Of a stretch of 64,000 bases of DNA, positions 28,443-37,430 are shown one piece after another. A model generated the notes under the pieces. The model had not been told where the DNA came from, ran no database searches, and worked only from the letters and a program-made list of their open reading frames with translations. A program made the position numbers and the translations under genes. How positions within the stretch are numbered: the first letter of the stretch is position 1; each line of letters begins with the position of its first letter. This stretch comes from Rhodopirellula sp. P2 (lineage in GTDB: Bacteria > Planctomycetota > Planctomycetia > Pirellulales > Pirellulaceae), in assembly GCF_028768465.1 (NCBI RefSeq), contig NZ_CP118225.1, positions 5,127,001-5,191,000 of the forward strand, in the 5' to 3' direction.

Positions 28443-29696
28443 GTGACCAAGACCATCTTTTTTTCCGTCGGAGAACCGAGCGGCGACCAACACGCCGCTC
28501 GACTGATTCGCCAATTGACGAATCCAGGTGGGCTCGCGATCCGAAACGATGAACGAATCATCTGCCGCGGCTTTGGCGGCCCATCCATGCTGGCCGCGGG
28601 CTGTCGCGTTGACCTGGATCTGACCCGGCACGCTGTCGTGGGAATTGTAGAAGTCCTCCCCAAAATCCGCGAATTCTTCCGGTTCGCTGACCAGGCCGAA
28701 GCCATCTTCCGCTCCGGTTCCGTGGACTCCGTCGTCCTGGTCGACTTCCCGGGTTTCAATTGGCACATCGCCAAACGAGCCAAGAAGTACGGCATTCCCG
28801 TTCACTACTATTGCCCGCCGCAACTGTGGGCCTGGGGTGCATGGCGAGTCCACAAAATGAAACGCACCGTCGATCATGTCGTCGCGGTGCTGCCGGTCGA
28901 AGAGTCGTTCTTCAACCAGCACGCCATTCCTGTCAGCTTGGTTGGGCATCCATTCTTCGACGCTGTCCAGGAACAGCAACTCGACACCGCAGTGATGCGA
29001 CGTTTCCACCAGCAAACCCAATCGGGCGAGCGAATTGTGGCCGTCCTGCCAGGATCCCGCGACCACGAAGTCCGCTCGAATTTCCCGATCCAGCTCGAGA
29101 CCATTCGCCGCCTGCACCGCGAATTGAGCGAAACGGGTGAGACCGTGCGTTTCGCCGTCGCTGCCTACCGTGACAAGCAATGCCTCTGGTGCCGCGAACA
29201 GCTCACCGAAAACGACACCGACCTTCCGATTGACTTTTACGTGGACTGCACCTCGGAAATCATTGAAGCATCCCACTGTGCGATGATGGTCAGCGGCAGT
29301 GTCAGCCTCGAACTGCTGGCTCGCGAAACACCCGCCGCAGTGATTTACCGAGTCGGTCGCGTGCTGCATGCGGTCGGCAAACGCGTCCTCAAGATCGACA
29401 GCGTCACGCTTCCGAACCTGATGGCCGGGCGAAAACTCTACCCCGAGTTCATCTCGGTCGGCGACCCAGCCCCGGCGATCGATTTCTTGACTGAAACCAT
29501 GCGAGCGATGCTGCAGGACAGCTTTTACTACGCAAAAATCCGACGCGATCTGCAGCAGTTGCGTGAACAGCACGCGAGCCCGGGAGCTTCCGCCCGAGCT
29601 GCAGAGCTGCTGCGATCCAGGCTATTTCCAGTGTCCGGCGTGGCACCAGAAAAGAATTCTCACACAGCGCAAACCCAAACACGACGAGCTGCGTAA
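28443..29696 (+). CDS. lpxB: Lipid-A-disaccharide synthase
   Basis: 417 residues from GTG 28443, preferred over TTG 28413 because the family starts just before its glycine motif (I-F-F-S-V-G-E-P-S-G-D-Q-H). GT19 family: the N-terminal V-G-E-P-S-G-D, the R-V-D-L-D-L region, Y-Y-C-P-P-Q-L-W-A-W-G, then V-A-V-L-P-G-S-R and V-S-G-S-V-S-L-E in the donor-binding half. It joins UDP-2,3-diacylglucosamine and lipid X to form the lipid A disaccharide on the inner membrane. Its presence supports an LPS-like outer membrane in this organism. No other lpx gene is adjacent. Confidence 0.94.
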   Translation: MTKTIFFSVGEPSGDQHAARLIRQLTNPGGLAIRNDERIICRGFGGPSMLAAGCRVDLDLTRHAVVGIVEVLPKIREFFRFADQAEAIFRSGSVDSVVLVDFPGFNWHIAKRAKKYGIPVHYYCPPQLWAWGAWRVHKMKRTVDHVVAVLPVEESFFNQHAIPVSLVGHPFFDAVQEQQLDTAVMRRFHQQTQSGERIVAVLPGSRDHEVRSNFPIQLETIRRLHRELSETGETVRFAVAAYRDKQCLWCREQLTENDTDLPIDFYVDCTSEIIEASHCAMMVSGSVSLELLARETPAAVIYRVGRVLHAVGKRVLKIDSVTLPNLMAGRKLYPEFISVGDPAPAIDFLTETMRAMLQDSFYYAKIRRDLQQLREQHASPGASARAAELLRSRLFPVSGVAPEKNSHTAQTQTRRAA

Positions 29697-29746
29697 CAGC
29701 CCGGGTCCATCTCTTCCCGCGGTCCCCTTTTCGTATCCACGCCGAA

Positions 29747-30547
29747 ATGAACCAGCCTGAATCGTCCAAGTCGTTGTTTTTGGGCGGTGCCGCCAAAGCC
29801 ACCGCCGCCAATCGCGAACGGGATGTTCCCAAAATGGGAGCGGAAGCAGGCTACGAAGCGGTTGTCGTCGAAGAGGTCGCTCCCGTTCGCATCAGTGCGT
29901 TCATCGGCTTTTTCATCGCAATCACCAGCTTCACCGCGGCCGTCGGCAAGCCGATGCTGGTCCTGCCGATCCTCGCGATCGCATTTTGCTTGTTCGCATT
30001 GCGAAAACACACCGGGACTGCCAAACCAGTCGGGACCACCGTTGCCAGAATTGGACTCGTCCTGGCCTGCCTGTTTGGAGCGACCGGCTTTTTTGTCCAC
30101 TACCTGAAGTACCGCACACTCGGCGACCAAGCCGTCTACTTCGCCCAGGAATACCTGGAACTGGCCGCCAACGGCGAAGAAGCCTTGGCACTGGAACTGC
30201 AAAAGTCAGCTCCCAACCGCCAAGTCTCCACGATGAAACTGGACGCTGCCTACGAGCTCGACCAATCTGCTCAAGAGCAACTCGACAACTTCCGCGGTGG
30301 GGCTTACGCCGACGTCCAAAAGGTCGGCCCCGACGTCAAATGGGAACTCGATCGCCGCCCTCGCGTGTTTCAGAAATATGGTCGTGAAAAGGTCGACACG
30401 TACTGGCGAGACCCCTCCGGAAGCTTCTCTGGCGTGATCCAAATTGAAATGCAATGGAACCCAGCCAAGGACGATGAAGCCGCTGACTGGCAGGTGACGC
30501 TGTTCCAAGTCGAACGCGAATTGCTGGTCGCCCCCTCCGTCCTTTAG
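29747..30547 (+). CDS. Membrane protein of unknown function
   Basis: 266 residues. After a cytoplasmic leader of about 45 residues, two or three hydrophobic helices (about 48-82 and 99-116) anchor a C-terminal soluble domain of about 145 residues. That domain is rich in charged residues and has no motif that I recognise. It begins 50 bases after lpxB on the same strand and could share its transcript, which hints at an envelope role but proves nothing. Composition matches the neighbours, so it is a resident gene. Confidence 0.8.
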   Translation: MNQPESSKSLFLGGAAKATAANRERDVPKMGAEAGYEAVVVEEVAPVRISAFIGFFIAITSFTAAVGKPMLVLPILAIAFCLFALRKHTGTAKPVGTTVARIGLVLACLFGATGFFVHYLKYRTLGDQAVYFAQEYLELAANGEEALALELQKSAPNRQVSTMKLDAAYELDQSAQEQLDNFRGGAYADVQKVGPDVKWELDRRPRVFQKYGREKVDTYWRDPSGSFSGVIQIEMQWNPAKDDEAADWQVTLFQVERELLVAPSVL

Positions 30548-30778
30548 CGACGGCCTGAATCTCTCCTGAAACGTCGCGTAACTTTGGGATGCCGTGCTCG
30601 CAACATCTCGCAGAACCCCGCCGGTTGAAAACGAGAGGGGGCGGAAAACGAACCTTTTGCTCGAAATCCCGGACGCATTGAGGGAACCAGGATGAATTGG
30701 GGTGGCGTCCAAATGCCGGCAGTGCTTACGACCAAGCATCAGGTCGTCTTCCTAGCCGCTTGCCCTTTGACGTTCACT

Positions 30779-31444
30779 ATGCCAGCTCGATCCACCGCTC
30801 TCATTTGCACCGTTTCATCGTTGCTGATTTCCGGATTGCTCCTGACCACCCAAACCGGTTGTTTGGGCTTGATGTCCAACCTGATGCATGCCGTCGGTGC
30901 TGACCAAGTGCCTGCGGAATGTGAACTGCTCAAGGACTCCAAGGTTGCCGTGGTGACCTTCACCGACCGCAGCCAGTACAGCGAAGACATCGCCGCACGA
31001 ACCCTCTCTCGAAAAGTCAGCGACATTCTGCTGAACAAAATCAAAGACATTCGCCTGGTTCGCGAAGATGAAATCCAAGAATACCGCGACACCCATGGCT
31101 GGGAAAACTCGGACTTCTTGGACATCGGCAAAGGCGTCGAAGCCGACAAAGTCTTGGCAATCGAACTGTCCGGAATGAAACTTCGCGAAGGAGCGACGCT
31201 GTATCGCGGATCCGCCGCCGTGTCCTTGACCGTTCTCGATGTGGCCACCGAAACCGTTGTCTTCCGGAAAGAGATCGACGAATTCATGTACCCGGCAACG
31301 GCAGGACAATACACCAGCGAAACAACCGAATCGAAGTTCCGCAAACTGTACCTGCAGATGCTTGCCGAACGAATTGGACGCGTCTTCCATCCGTATGATT
31401 TCGCGGACACCATTGCGATGGACGGCAAAATCGCCAGCCAGTGA
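30779..31444 (+). CDS. Lipoprotein of unknown function, possibly CsgG/TolB-N-like fold
   Basis: 221 residues from ATG 30779; a start at 30692 would bury the signal peptide. The lipobox L-T-T-Q-T-G-C puts the lipidated Cys at 28. The mature part opens with K-V-A-V-V-T-F-T-D-R-S, followed by A-A-R-T-L-S-R-K-V-S and I-R-L-V-R-E-D-E-I, an order of strand, helix and strand seen in CsgG- or TolB-N-like periplasmic domains. That resemblance is by eye and weak. It probably sits on the periplasmic side of a membrane. Partner and function unknown. Confidence 0.78.
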   Translation: MPARSTALICTVSSLLISGLLLTTQTGCLGLMSNLMHAVGADQVPAECELLKDSKVAVVTFTDRSQYSEDIAARTLSRKVSDILLNKIKDIRLVREDEIQEYRDTHGWENSDFLDIGKGVEADKVLAIELSGMKLREGATLYRGSAAVSLTVLDVATETVVFRKEIDEFMYPATAGQYTSETTESKFRKLYLQMLAERIGRVFHPYDFADTIAMDGKIASQ

Positions 31445-31615
31445 GCCACACCGCTGGCTATCGGAATTTTTGTCACCGTCGGTGACGGACCGACCGCAGC
31501 AGACGCCCCGCTGTTTCAGTAAAGCCAAGGCGCTCCGGTCGACAAACTGCTTTGCGTATCTGACAATTCATCCTGATTTGCCACGATTCTCGACCCGCAC
31601 TCCAACTCAATTGCT

Positions 31616-33040
31616 ATGAAAACGGCTCGTCACGAACTCGTCATTTTGGGCGGTGGCCCAGCCGGTTACGTCGCTGCCATTCGCGCAGCTCAACTGGGCA
31701 TCGACGTTGCCTGCATCGACGACAACCCTCGCTTCGGCGGGACCTGTGTCCGAGTCGGTTGCATTCCCAGCAAGGCGTTGTTGGAATCGAGCCACTTGTA
31801 CGAAGAAGCCCAGCACAAATTTGCGGACCACGGGCTGAACGTCGGCAAGCTGGAGTTGGACCTCGGCGTGATGATGAAACGCAAAGAGAAAATTGTCGAA
31901 TCGCTGACCGGCGGCATCGACATGCTGTTCGACCGCCGTGGCGTGACCGCTTATCACGGCCGAGGCATCCTCCGCGACGCCGAAACCGTCGAAATCACCC
32001 CCAGCGAAGGGGCGACTGACGACCAACCGACCTTGGTCACCGCCGATCAAATCATGCTCTGCCCCGGCAGTGTGCCCGCCCAACTGCCGTTCGTCGAAGA
32101 AGACGGCGATCGCATCGGCAACAGCACCACCGCACTCTCCTTTCCCGAAGTGCCAGAAGAACTGGTCGTCATCGGCGGCGGCTACATCGGCTTGGAACTG
32201 GGCAGCGTCTGGAATCGACTGGGCAGCCACGTTGTTGTCCTGGAAGCCTTTGATCGCATCATGCCAGGGCTCGACAAAGAGATGGCCACCTTGGCTCATC
32301 GCAGCTTCAAAAAACAAGGCATGGACATTCGCACCGGAACGTTTGTCGCCTCCGCCAAAGTCGTTCCCAAACCGGGCGACAAGAAACCCTGTGTCGTTGA
32401 AATCAAAGACGGCGATCCAATTCGCTGCGACCGCGTCCTGCTCGCGACCGGGCGTGCTCCCGCGACCAAGAACTTGGGCCTTGAAAACGCAGGCGTGAAA
32501 TTGGACGAGCGTGGCTTCATCCAAGTCAACCATCAGTTCGAAACGTCGGTCCCAGGCATCTATGCCATTGGCGATTGCATCGGCGGCGCAATGCTGGCTC
32601 ACAAAGCCATGGAAGAGGGCGTCGTCTGCGTCGAACAAATGGCCGGCATCGCTTCAGAAATGAACTACGAAGTCATCCCCGCGATCGTCTTCACCCATCC
32701 CGAAATCGCGATGGTCGGCAAGACCGAAGAAGAACTGAAGGAAGCCGGCATCGAATACAAAAAGGGCGTTTGCCCTCTGGGTGCCAACGGACGCGCCCGG
32801 ACGCTGGGTGACATCGACGGCCGCGTCAAAGTCCTGGCGGACGCCACGACAGACCGAGTCCTCGGCGTTCACATCATCGGCCCGCGTGCTGGCGACATGA
32901 TCGCGGAAGCCGCTGCGGCCATGGAATTTGGTGCCAGCAGCGAAGACATCGTGCACACCTGCCACGCTCACCCGACGTTGTCCGAAGCGGTTCACGAAGC
33001 CGCCATGGCCATCGACGACCGAGCGATTCACACGGCGTGA
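31616..33040 (+). CDS. lpd: Dihydrolipoyl dehydrogenase
   Basis: 474 residues. FAD-binding G-G-G-P-A-G-Y at 12-18, redox disulfide Cys44/Cys49 in G-G-T-C-V-R-V-G-C, NAD-binding G-G-G-Y-I-G-L-E, the second FAD motif I-Y-A-I-G-D, and the C-terminal catalytic H-A-H-P-T-L-S-E. It is the E3 component of 2-oxoacid dehydrogenase complexes, reoxidising dihydrolipoamide. No E1 or E2 gene is beside it. The last four bases overlap the GTG start of the PTPMT1-like phosphatase. Confidence 0.95.
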   Translation: MKTARHELVILGGGPAGYVAAIRAAQLGIDVACIDDNPRFGGTCVRVGCIPSKALLESSHLYEEAQHKFADHGLNVGKLELDLGVMMKRKEKIVESLTGGIDMLFDRRGVTAYHGRGILRDAETVEITPSEGATDDQPTLVTADQIMLCPGSVPAQLPFVEEDGDRIGNSTTALSFPEVPEELVVIGGGYIGLELGSVWNRLGSHVVVLEAFDRIMPGLDKEMATLAHRSFKKQGMDIRTGTFVASAKVVPKPGDKKPCVVEIKDGDPIRCDRVLLATGRAPATKNLGLENAGVKLDERGFIQVNHQFETSVPGIYAIGDCIGGAMLAHKAMEEGVVCVEQMAGIASEMNYEVIPAIVFTHPEIAMVGKTEEELKEAGIEYKKGVCPLGANGRARTLGDIDGRVKVLADATTDRVLGVHIIGPRAGDMIAEAAAAMEFGASSEDIVHTCHAHPTLSEAVHEAAMAIDDRAIHTA

Positions 33041-33594
33041 GCGGGTCCATTGCATCCGGCTGGCTGAGAAGGCTGTACGCCCGCGTCGTGTTCCTCCCGA
33101 CGCTGTGGTGGAACATGCTGCTCGGGCGAGTCCTCAAAGTCCGCAATTGGTTTGACTGGATCGATCCCTTGGTGATCGTTGGAGCCCGGCCGTTCGCTCG
33201 CGATGTCGAGGAATTGGCAAAGCTCAACGTCGGCGGAGTCGTCAACACCTGCGAAGAGTACTGTGGCCCAGTCGAGGAGTACGCCAAGCACGGCATCGAG
33301 CAGCTGCACCTTCCGATCACGGACTTCACGCACCCCAGTCTTCAGGACGTCACGACTGGAGTCGCCTTCGTCCAACGCCATGTTGAAAACGGCAAAGCGG
33401 TCTACATCCACTGCAAAGCCGGCCGTGCTCGCAGTGCCACCATCGCCATCTGCTGGTTGATCGCTCACAAAGGCATGACGCCCGACGAAGCCCAAGCCTG
33501 GCTGCTGAAAAAGCGACCGCACATCAACCCGCGACTGACGCAGCGACCGGTGGTTCAACAGTTCGCTCGCGAGTTTCAAACGTCGACGAAATGA
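33037..33594 (+). CDS. PTPMT1-like dual-specificity phosphatase (probable phosphatidylglycerophosphate phosphatase)
   Basis: 185 residues from GTG 33037, overlapping the lpd stop by 4 bases (GTGA). The P-loop is H-C-K-A-G-R-A-R-S at 125-133 with nucleophile Cys126, nearly the same as in mitochondrial PTPMT1. Upstream the W-I-D-P-L-V-I-V-G-A-R-P and G-V-V-N-T-C-E-E-Y segments also match the PTPMT1 pattern. PTPMT1 dephosphorylates phosphatidylglycerophosphate in cardiolipin synthesis, and I recall a report of a PTPMT1-like enzyme from Rhodopirellula baltica with this activity. The hydrophobic, basic N-terminus (about 8-35) could attach it to the membrane. Confidence 0.88.
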   Translation: MSGSIASGWLRRLYARVVFLPTLWWNMLLGRVLKVRNWFDWIDPLVIVGARPFARDVEELAKLNVGGVVNTCEEYCGPVEEYAKHGIEQLHLPITDFTHPSLQDVTTGVAFVQRHVENGKAVYIHCKAGRARSATIAICWLIAHKGMTPDEAQAWLLKKRPHINPRLTQRPVVQQFAREFQTSTK

Positions 33595-34122
33595 CCGTGC
33601 GATGAGTCGAACAGTTGTCTTCAACTGTTCCGTCGGGCAACACTCAATCGCCAAGCCACGTCGCACCCCAGTTCACTCCAACCCCTTCGCGTCACGCTGC
33701 ACGACGACATCGAACCTACCACGCAAACATTTGGGGACAAATGTTCTACTCTGCTGCGACTTGATCCAACCAAGCGAGAGATCTCAAGCCATTTCGGAAA
33801 TGCCTCCCTCTGTCGCGCCATAGAATGACGGGCTCCTTCCGTTTTCTCGATTCAATGGAGCCCAACGTGTTCATTCGCATCGCCTGCCAATCAAGCTTGC
33901 TTGCTGCTGCCATCAGTGCTGTCGTTCCCAGGATCTGCTTGTGCCGAAGATGGGATCGACACTCGGTCGAAGTTGACCGTGCAGGTCGTCTTCGAACTCA
34001 GCGACACCGAGTTCGAGAACGAGTGTTCTGCTCAACGCAATCCGAGGGTAGCGAAACTCGTCAAGAGTTTCGTTGATTGCGGGAAAACCGAAAGTCTTGA
34101 CGACTTCCGCTACGACGGGAAC
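33595..34122. other. Intergenic region with a possible gene remnant
   Basis: 528 bases between the PTPMT1-like gene and the convergent end of the large haem protein gene. Its right half holds the possible frameshifted exported-protein remnant described at 33855-34120. The left half shows no gene, terminator or repeat that I recognise. Confidence 0.5.
33855..34120 (+). pseudogene. Possible frameshifted remnant of a small exported protein
   Basis: From ATG 33855 one frame encodes M-E-P-N-V-F-I-R-I-A-C-Q-S-S-L-L-A-A-A-I-S, a good signal-peptide start. The next frame, open from about 33901, continues with L-S-F-P-G-S-A-C-A-E-D-G-I-D, a plausible cleavage site, then T-V-Q-V-V-F-E-L-S-D and a charged segment up to about 34120. 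A single +1 shift around 33895-33925 would join them into one exported protein of about 90 residues. Its end abuts the stop of the convergent gene. This could be chance; no homolog is known to me. Confidence 0.3.
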
Positions 34123-37100
34123 CTACCTCTCTGTCGGCGACGCCACCTGGGTTGGACTCTGCAGGTATCCGATCAAGTCAACCACCTGCTGTTCCGTCAT
34201 CGGTTGCAACAAACCGCTTGGCATCGGTGATTGCTCGGTCACGGCCTCCTGCTCAATGTCGTCGTGGGCCAACACCCATGTCTGATCCGCGGCGACAATC
34301 GTGGTCGTTTGACGTGTTCGCTGGGTGACCAACCCAACCAACAACCTGCCATCGACGGTGACAATTTTCGTCGCACGATAATCCGCCCCAACCACCGAAT
34401 CGGGGTCGATGATGTTGTGCAGCAGATATCCGAGATCGCTCCGCTGAGCCCCGGTTAAATCAGGGCCGACTTTGCCACCGGTTCCAAACAATTGGTGACA
34501 ATTCGCACACGCCGATTGAAACAAGGCTCGCCCGGCGGACAAGTCAGCGTGGCTCAACTGTTCACGCGTCAACGTTGTCGACCAACGCGAGATCTCTGCC
34601 TTCCGATCGTCTGGCGTGTCACGAATCCTCCCCCAAACGCTTTCGACTCGCTCGGTCAATTCGTCGTTCTCAAGCGACAGAATCGTCCGCACATGAGATG
34701 CGGTCAAAACATCCTTGGATTGTTTCTTCTGCTCGATCGCTGTCAGCAACACATCCGCGAAAACGGCTCTCGAACACAGCAAACCAATCACGCCCGCTCG
34801 CCGCGGCGCCCGGAACCGATTCAGGTTTTCCAGCAACAAACTTCCGACTTCCGGTAGCTCGATCGTCGACAACGCCGGAGCCAACTTCGCGTTGACACGT
34901 GGGTCCTTGATCAGAGGCATTGCCAACCGAACGATGTAGGAATCGGGAATGGCATCATCACCTCCACTGGCTTCGATCAACCCGCGGACCGCTGCCAAAC
35001 GTTCCAACACGTCGGCGTCCCGGTCACCGGCGACCGCCGCCATCTCTCCGACACTTTGGCCTTCGCCGAACAACGTGTTCAATTTCCGAAGCGTCTCGGC
35101 GTGCTTGGTTTGCAACTCTTCGTGAGCCGACAACACGGCTTGGAAATCGCTCCAGTCCTCTGGTCGATTAGCCTTTCGAACTCCCACGATTCCCGCTGCC
35201 ACTCCGTCCAAAAACGCATCCGCGCACGCCACGTTGGCTTTGCCATCCAAGTCGTGATCACCTCGAAGCCGTCGTGTCACCGACGTCACCAAACGCGAAA
35301 ACTCCTTCGGATGCTGGTCGACTCGTTCCGCCAAGGCTCGTGAAATCAGTCGTGTGGTCGTCGGGATTTGGCACTGCTCACCGCCGAAGAGCAACTCGTC
35401 GGGATGCTTCTCTGCACTTGACATCAGCCCGTACCAAATCATCAGCCCTTGGTTGTGATCGTTCGCGTCCTCGATGCCCGAATCCAACTCGGTCAAGAAA
35501 TCCGCCAACTCTCCTCGCAACCCCAACGGCAAACGCTGCAGAATCGACGCGAGCGTCAAACGCACCGAAGCAACATCGGCTTCCGCATGCGTCAGGAAGT
35601 CACTTGAAAACGCACGGTATTCATCCCTGACCTGCTCTTCGGCGGCCTTGCCCGCGGCCGTCGGCCCGAACACATCGTCGATTGGCCAGTGCTGCGTCAT
35701 CAATCGAAAGCACCACGAACGAACGTGCGGCGACGGATCGGCAACACCTTCGAACAACGTTTTCCGAGTCAATCCACCGGAAACGTTCAGCGTCCAAAGC
35801 ATTCGCAACCGCTGCTGCGGATCGGTTGAATCGTGATCCTTGAACAGTTTCAACAACGCTGCATTCAATTCGCTTGCGTCCGCGCCGCCGGCAACCGCTT
35901 CTGCCACCTGCAACCGAGACTGGTGCGAGAACCAACGATCGCCACCGAGCTGGAACGCGATCGTTTGCTCAACGTCGATTCCAGGTTCGTTCAGCCTTGC
36001 CAAGCGATCAGCGACATCGTCGGGCGTCCCCACTTCGTAACGAATCTGAAAGATGCGACCGCTGGACCGGTGAACTCCCGAGTGTTCATGACACTCGCCC
36101 AAATCAGCCCAGTCCAAAACAATCACGTTGCCATCCGGGCCAGCGGACATTTCCATTCCGCGGAACCAAACGTCACCGCTGAGGAAGAAGTCTTTCTCGT
36201 GCTTCCCGACATAGCCGGTTCCGTGTGGCTCCAATCGTTCACGGTTGGCTCGGCGGCCATGAAAATTCAACGTGTACAAATCGTCTTGGTATTCGGTCGG
36301 CCATGTCGACTCTTGATAAATCATCATGCCAACGTGAGCGTGCCCGCCGCCGTAATCGTTCGCCGCTCCATCGCGTGAGTCTTGCCATTTGCCGGAGGTG
36401 TCAAAGTGGTAATGATCAGCGTGCTGATCGATCAGCTCGTAGGCATTGGGGTTCGGATCCAACGTGAATGGCCGGTGAAAGTGCGCACCATGGATTCCGT
36501 GCCACAAATGACCGTTGACCGTGTTGATGAAAAACAACTCGCCGTTGCGATCAAAGTCATGTCCCCAAGGGTTGGTGGTGCCATGACACAGCACTTCGAA
36601 GTGACGCGTGTCCACGTTGTAGCGCCAAATGCCACCTTCAAGTGCCGTTCGCTCCGCATCGGGAGTTCCCGGCAATCCAATTCGTCCCGGACACGAACCG
36701 CCACAACGTCCGTACAGCCAACCGTCTGGCCCGAACCGCAACCCATTGGCCAAATTGTGATAGTTCTGCTTTGCAATCGTGAACCCATCTAAAACGACCT
36801 GGGGATCCGAATCCGGAATTGCGTCGCCGTTCGCGTCTGGCACGAACAACAATTGCGGCGGGCACATCAACCACACTCCGCCCCGCCCCACTTCGACACT
36901 GGTCAAATGCTGAACCGAATCCAAAAACACAGATCGTGACTCGGCGACTCCGTCAAGATTCGTGTCTTTGAACACCAGCACTCGGTCGCGTTGATCATCC
37001 CGCCAGGACACGCCACGCATGCCGTAGGTGTAATTTTCCGCAACCCACAACTGCCCCCTCCGGTCCCACGCTAAATCGATGGGATTCTGGACGTCTGGTT

Positions 37101-37404
37101 CGCTCGCGAAAACAGTGGCTGAGAACCCCGCTGGCATTTCGATCGCGTCGGCGGCCTCCTGCGGCGACAACAGCGGCGGCCCGGCGAGCTTGCCTTCCGC
37201 GTCCAATTCTGCGAGAGGTTCCGTGTTGATCGGCGAGGGAAACTCATCGGCGGACGCAGGTGAACGAACGACCAGGCTCGCCAGCAAGGCCACTACCCAC
37301 ACCACCCCGCGTGTTTGGTGGAACGGCACCGCTGACCGACGTCCGTTCCATTGCGTCCCCACCCGTGCAAATTTCGCGAGATCAACGTAGAACATGGAAG
37401 TCAT
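34123..37404 (-). CDS. PVC-type haem-binding CxxCH protein with beta-propeller dehydrogenase domain
   Basis: 1093 residues from ATG 37404 (TTG 37419 and ATG 37395 are alternatives). Signal segment V-W-V-V-A-L-L-A-S-L-V-V, cleaved near S-A-D-E. The N-terminal half is the membrane-bound-dehydrogenase/glucose-sorbosone-like propeller of PVC proteins (I-D-L-A-W-D-R-R-G-Q-L-W-V-A-E-N-Y-T-Y-G). A helical repeat-like middle follows. The C-terminus carries a c-type haem site C-A-N-C-H near residue 966, with the expected G-P-D-L-T-G after it. The family is common in planctomycetes and Verrucomicrobia; substrates are unproven. It is divergent from the rhomboid gene, with 26 bases between starts. Confidence 0.9.
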   Translation of the reverse strand: MTSMFYVDLAKFARVGTQWNGRRSAVPFHQTRGVVWVVALLASLVVRSPASADEFPSPINTEPLAELDAEGKLAGPPLLSPQEAADAIEMPAGFSATVFASEPDVQNPIDLAWDRRGQLWVAENYTYGMRGVSWRDDQRDRVLVFKDTNLDGVAESRSVFLDSVQHLTSVEVGRGGVWLMCPPQLLFVPDANGDAIPDSDPQVVLDGFTIAKQNYHNLANGLRFGPDGWLYGRCGGSCPGRIGLPGTPDAERTALEGGIWRYNVDTRHFEVLCHGTTNPWGHDFDRNGELFFINTVNGHLWHGIHGAHFHRPFTLDPNPNAYELIDQHADHYHFDTSGKWQDSRDGAANDYGGGHAHVGMMIYQESTWPTEYQDDLYTLNFHGRRANRERLEPHGTGYVGKHEKDFFLSGDVWFRGMEMSAGPDGNVIVLDWADLGECHEHSGVHRSSGRIFQIRYEVGTPDDVADRLARLNEPGIDVEQTIAFQLGGDRWFSHQSRLQVAEAVAGGADASELNAALLKLFKDHDSTDPQQRLRMLWTLNVSGGLTRKTLFEGVADPSPHVRSWCFRLMTQHWPIDDVFGPTAAGKAAEEQVRDEYRAFSSDFLTHAEADVASVRLTLASILQRLPLGLRGELADFLTELDSGIEDANDHNQGLMIWYGLMSSAEKHPDELLFGGEQCQIPTTTRLISRALAERVDQHPKEFSRLVTSVTRRLRGDHDLDGKANVACADAFLDGVAAGIVGVRKANRPEDWSDFQAVLSAHEELQTKHAETLRKLNTLFGEGQSVGEMAAVAGDRDADVLERLAAVRGLIEASGGDDAIPDSYIVRLAMPLIKDPRVNAKLAPALSTIELPEVGSLLLENLNRFRAPRRAGVIGLLCSRAVFADVLLTAIEQKKQSKDVLTASHVRTILSLENDELTERVESVWGRIRDTPDDRKAEISRWSTTLTREQLSHADLSAGRALFQSACANCHQLFGTGGKVGPDLTGAQRSDLGYLLHNIIDPDSVVGADYRATKIVTVDGRLLVGLVTQRTRQTTTIVAADQTWVLAHDDIEQEAVTEQSPMPSGLLQPMTEQQVVDLIGYLQSPTQVASPTER

Positions 37405-37430
37405 TTTCGTTTCGAACAAGAAAGATTGAT

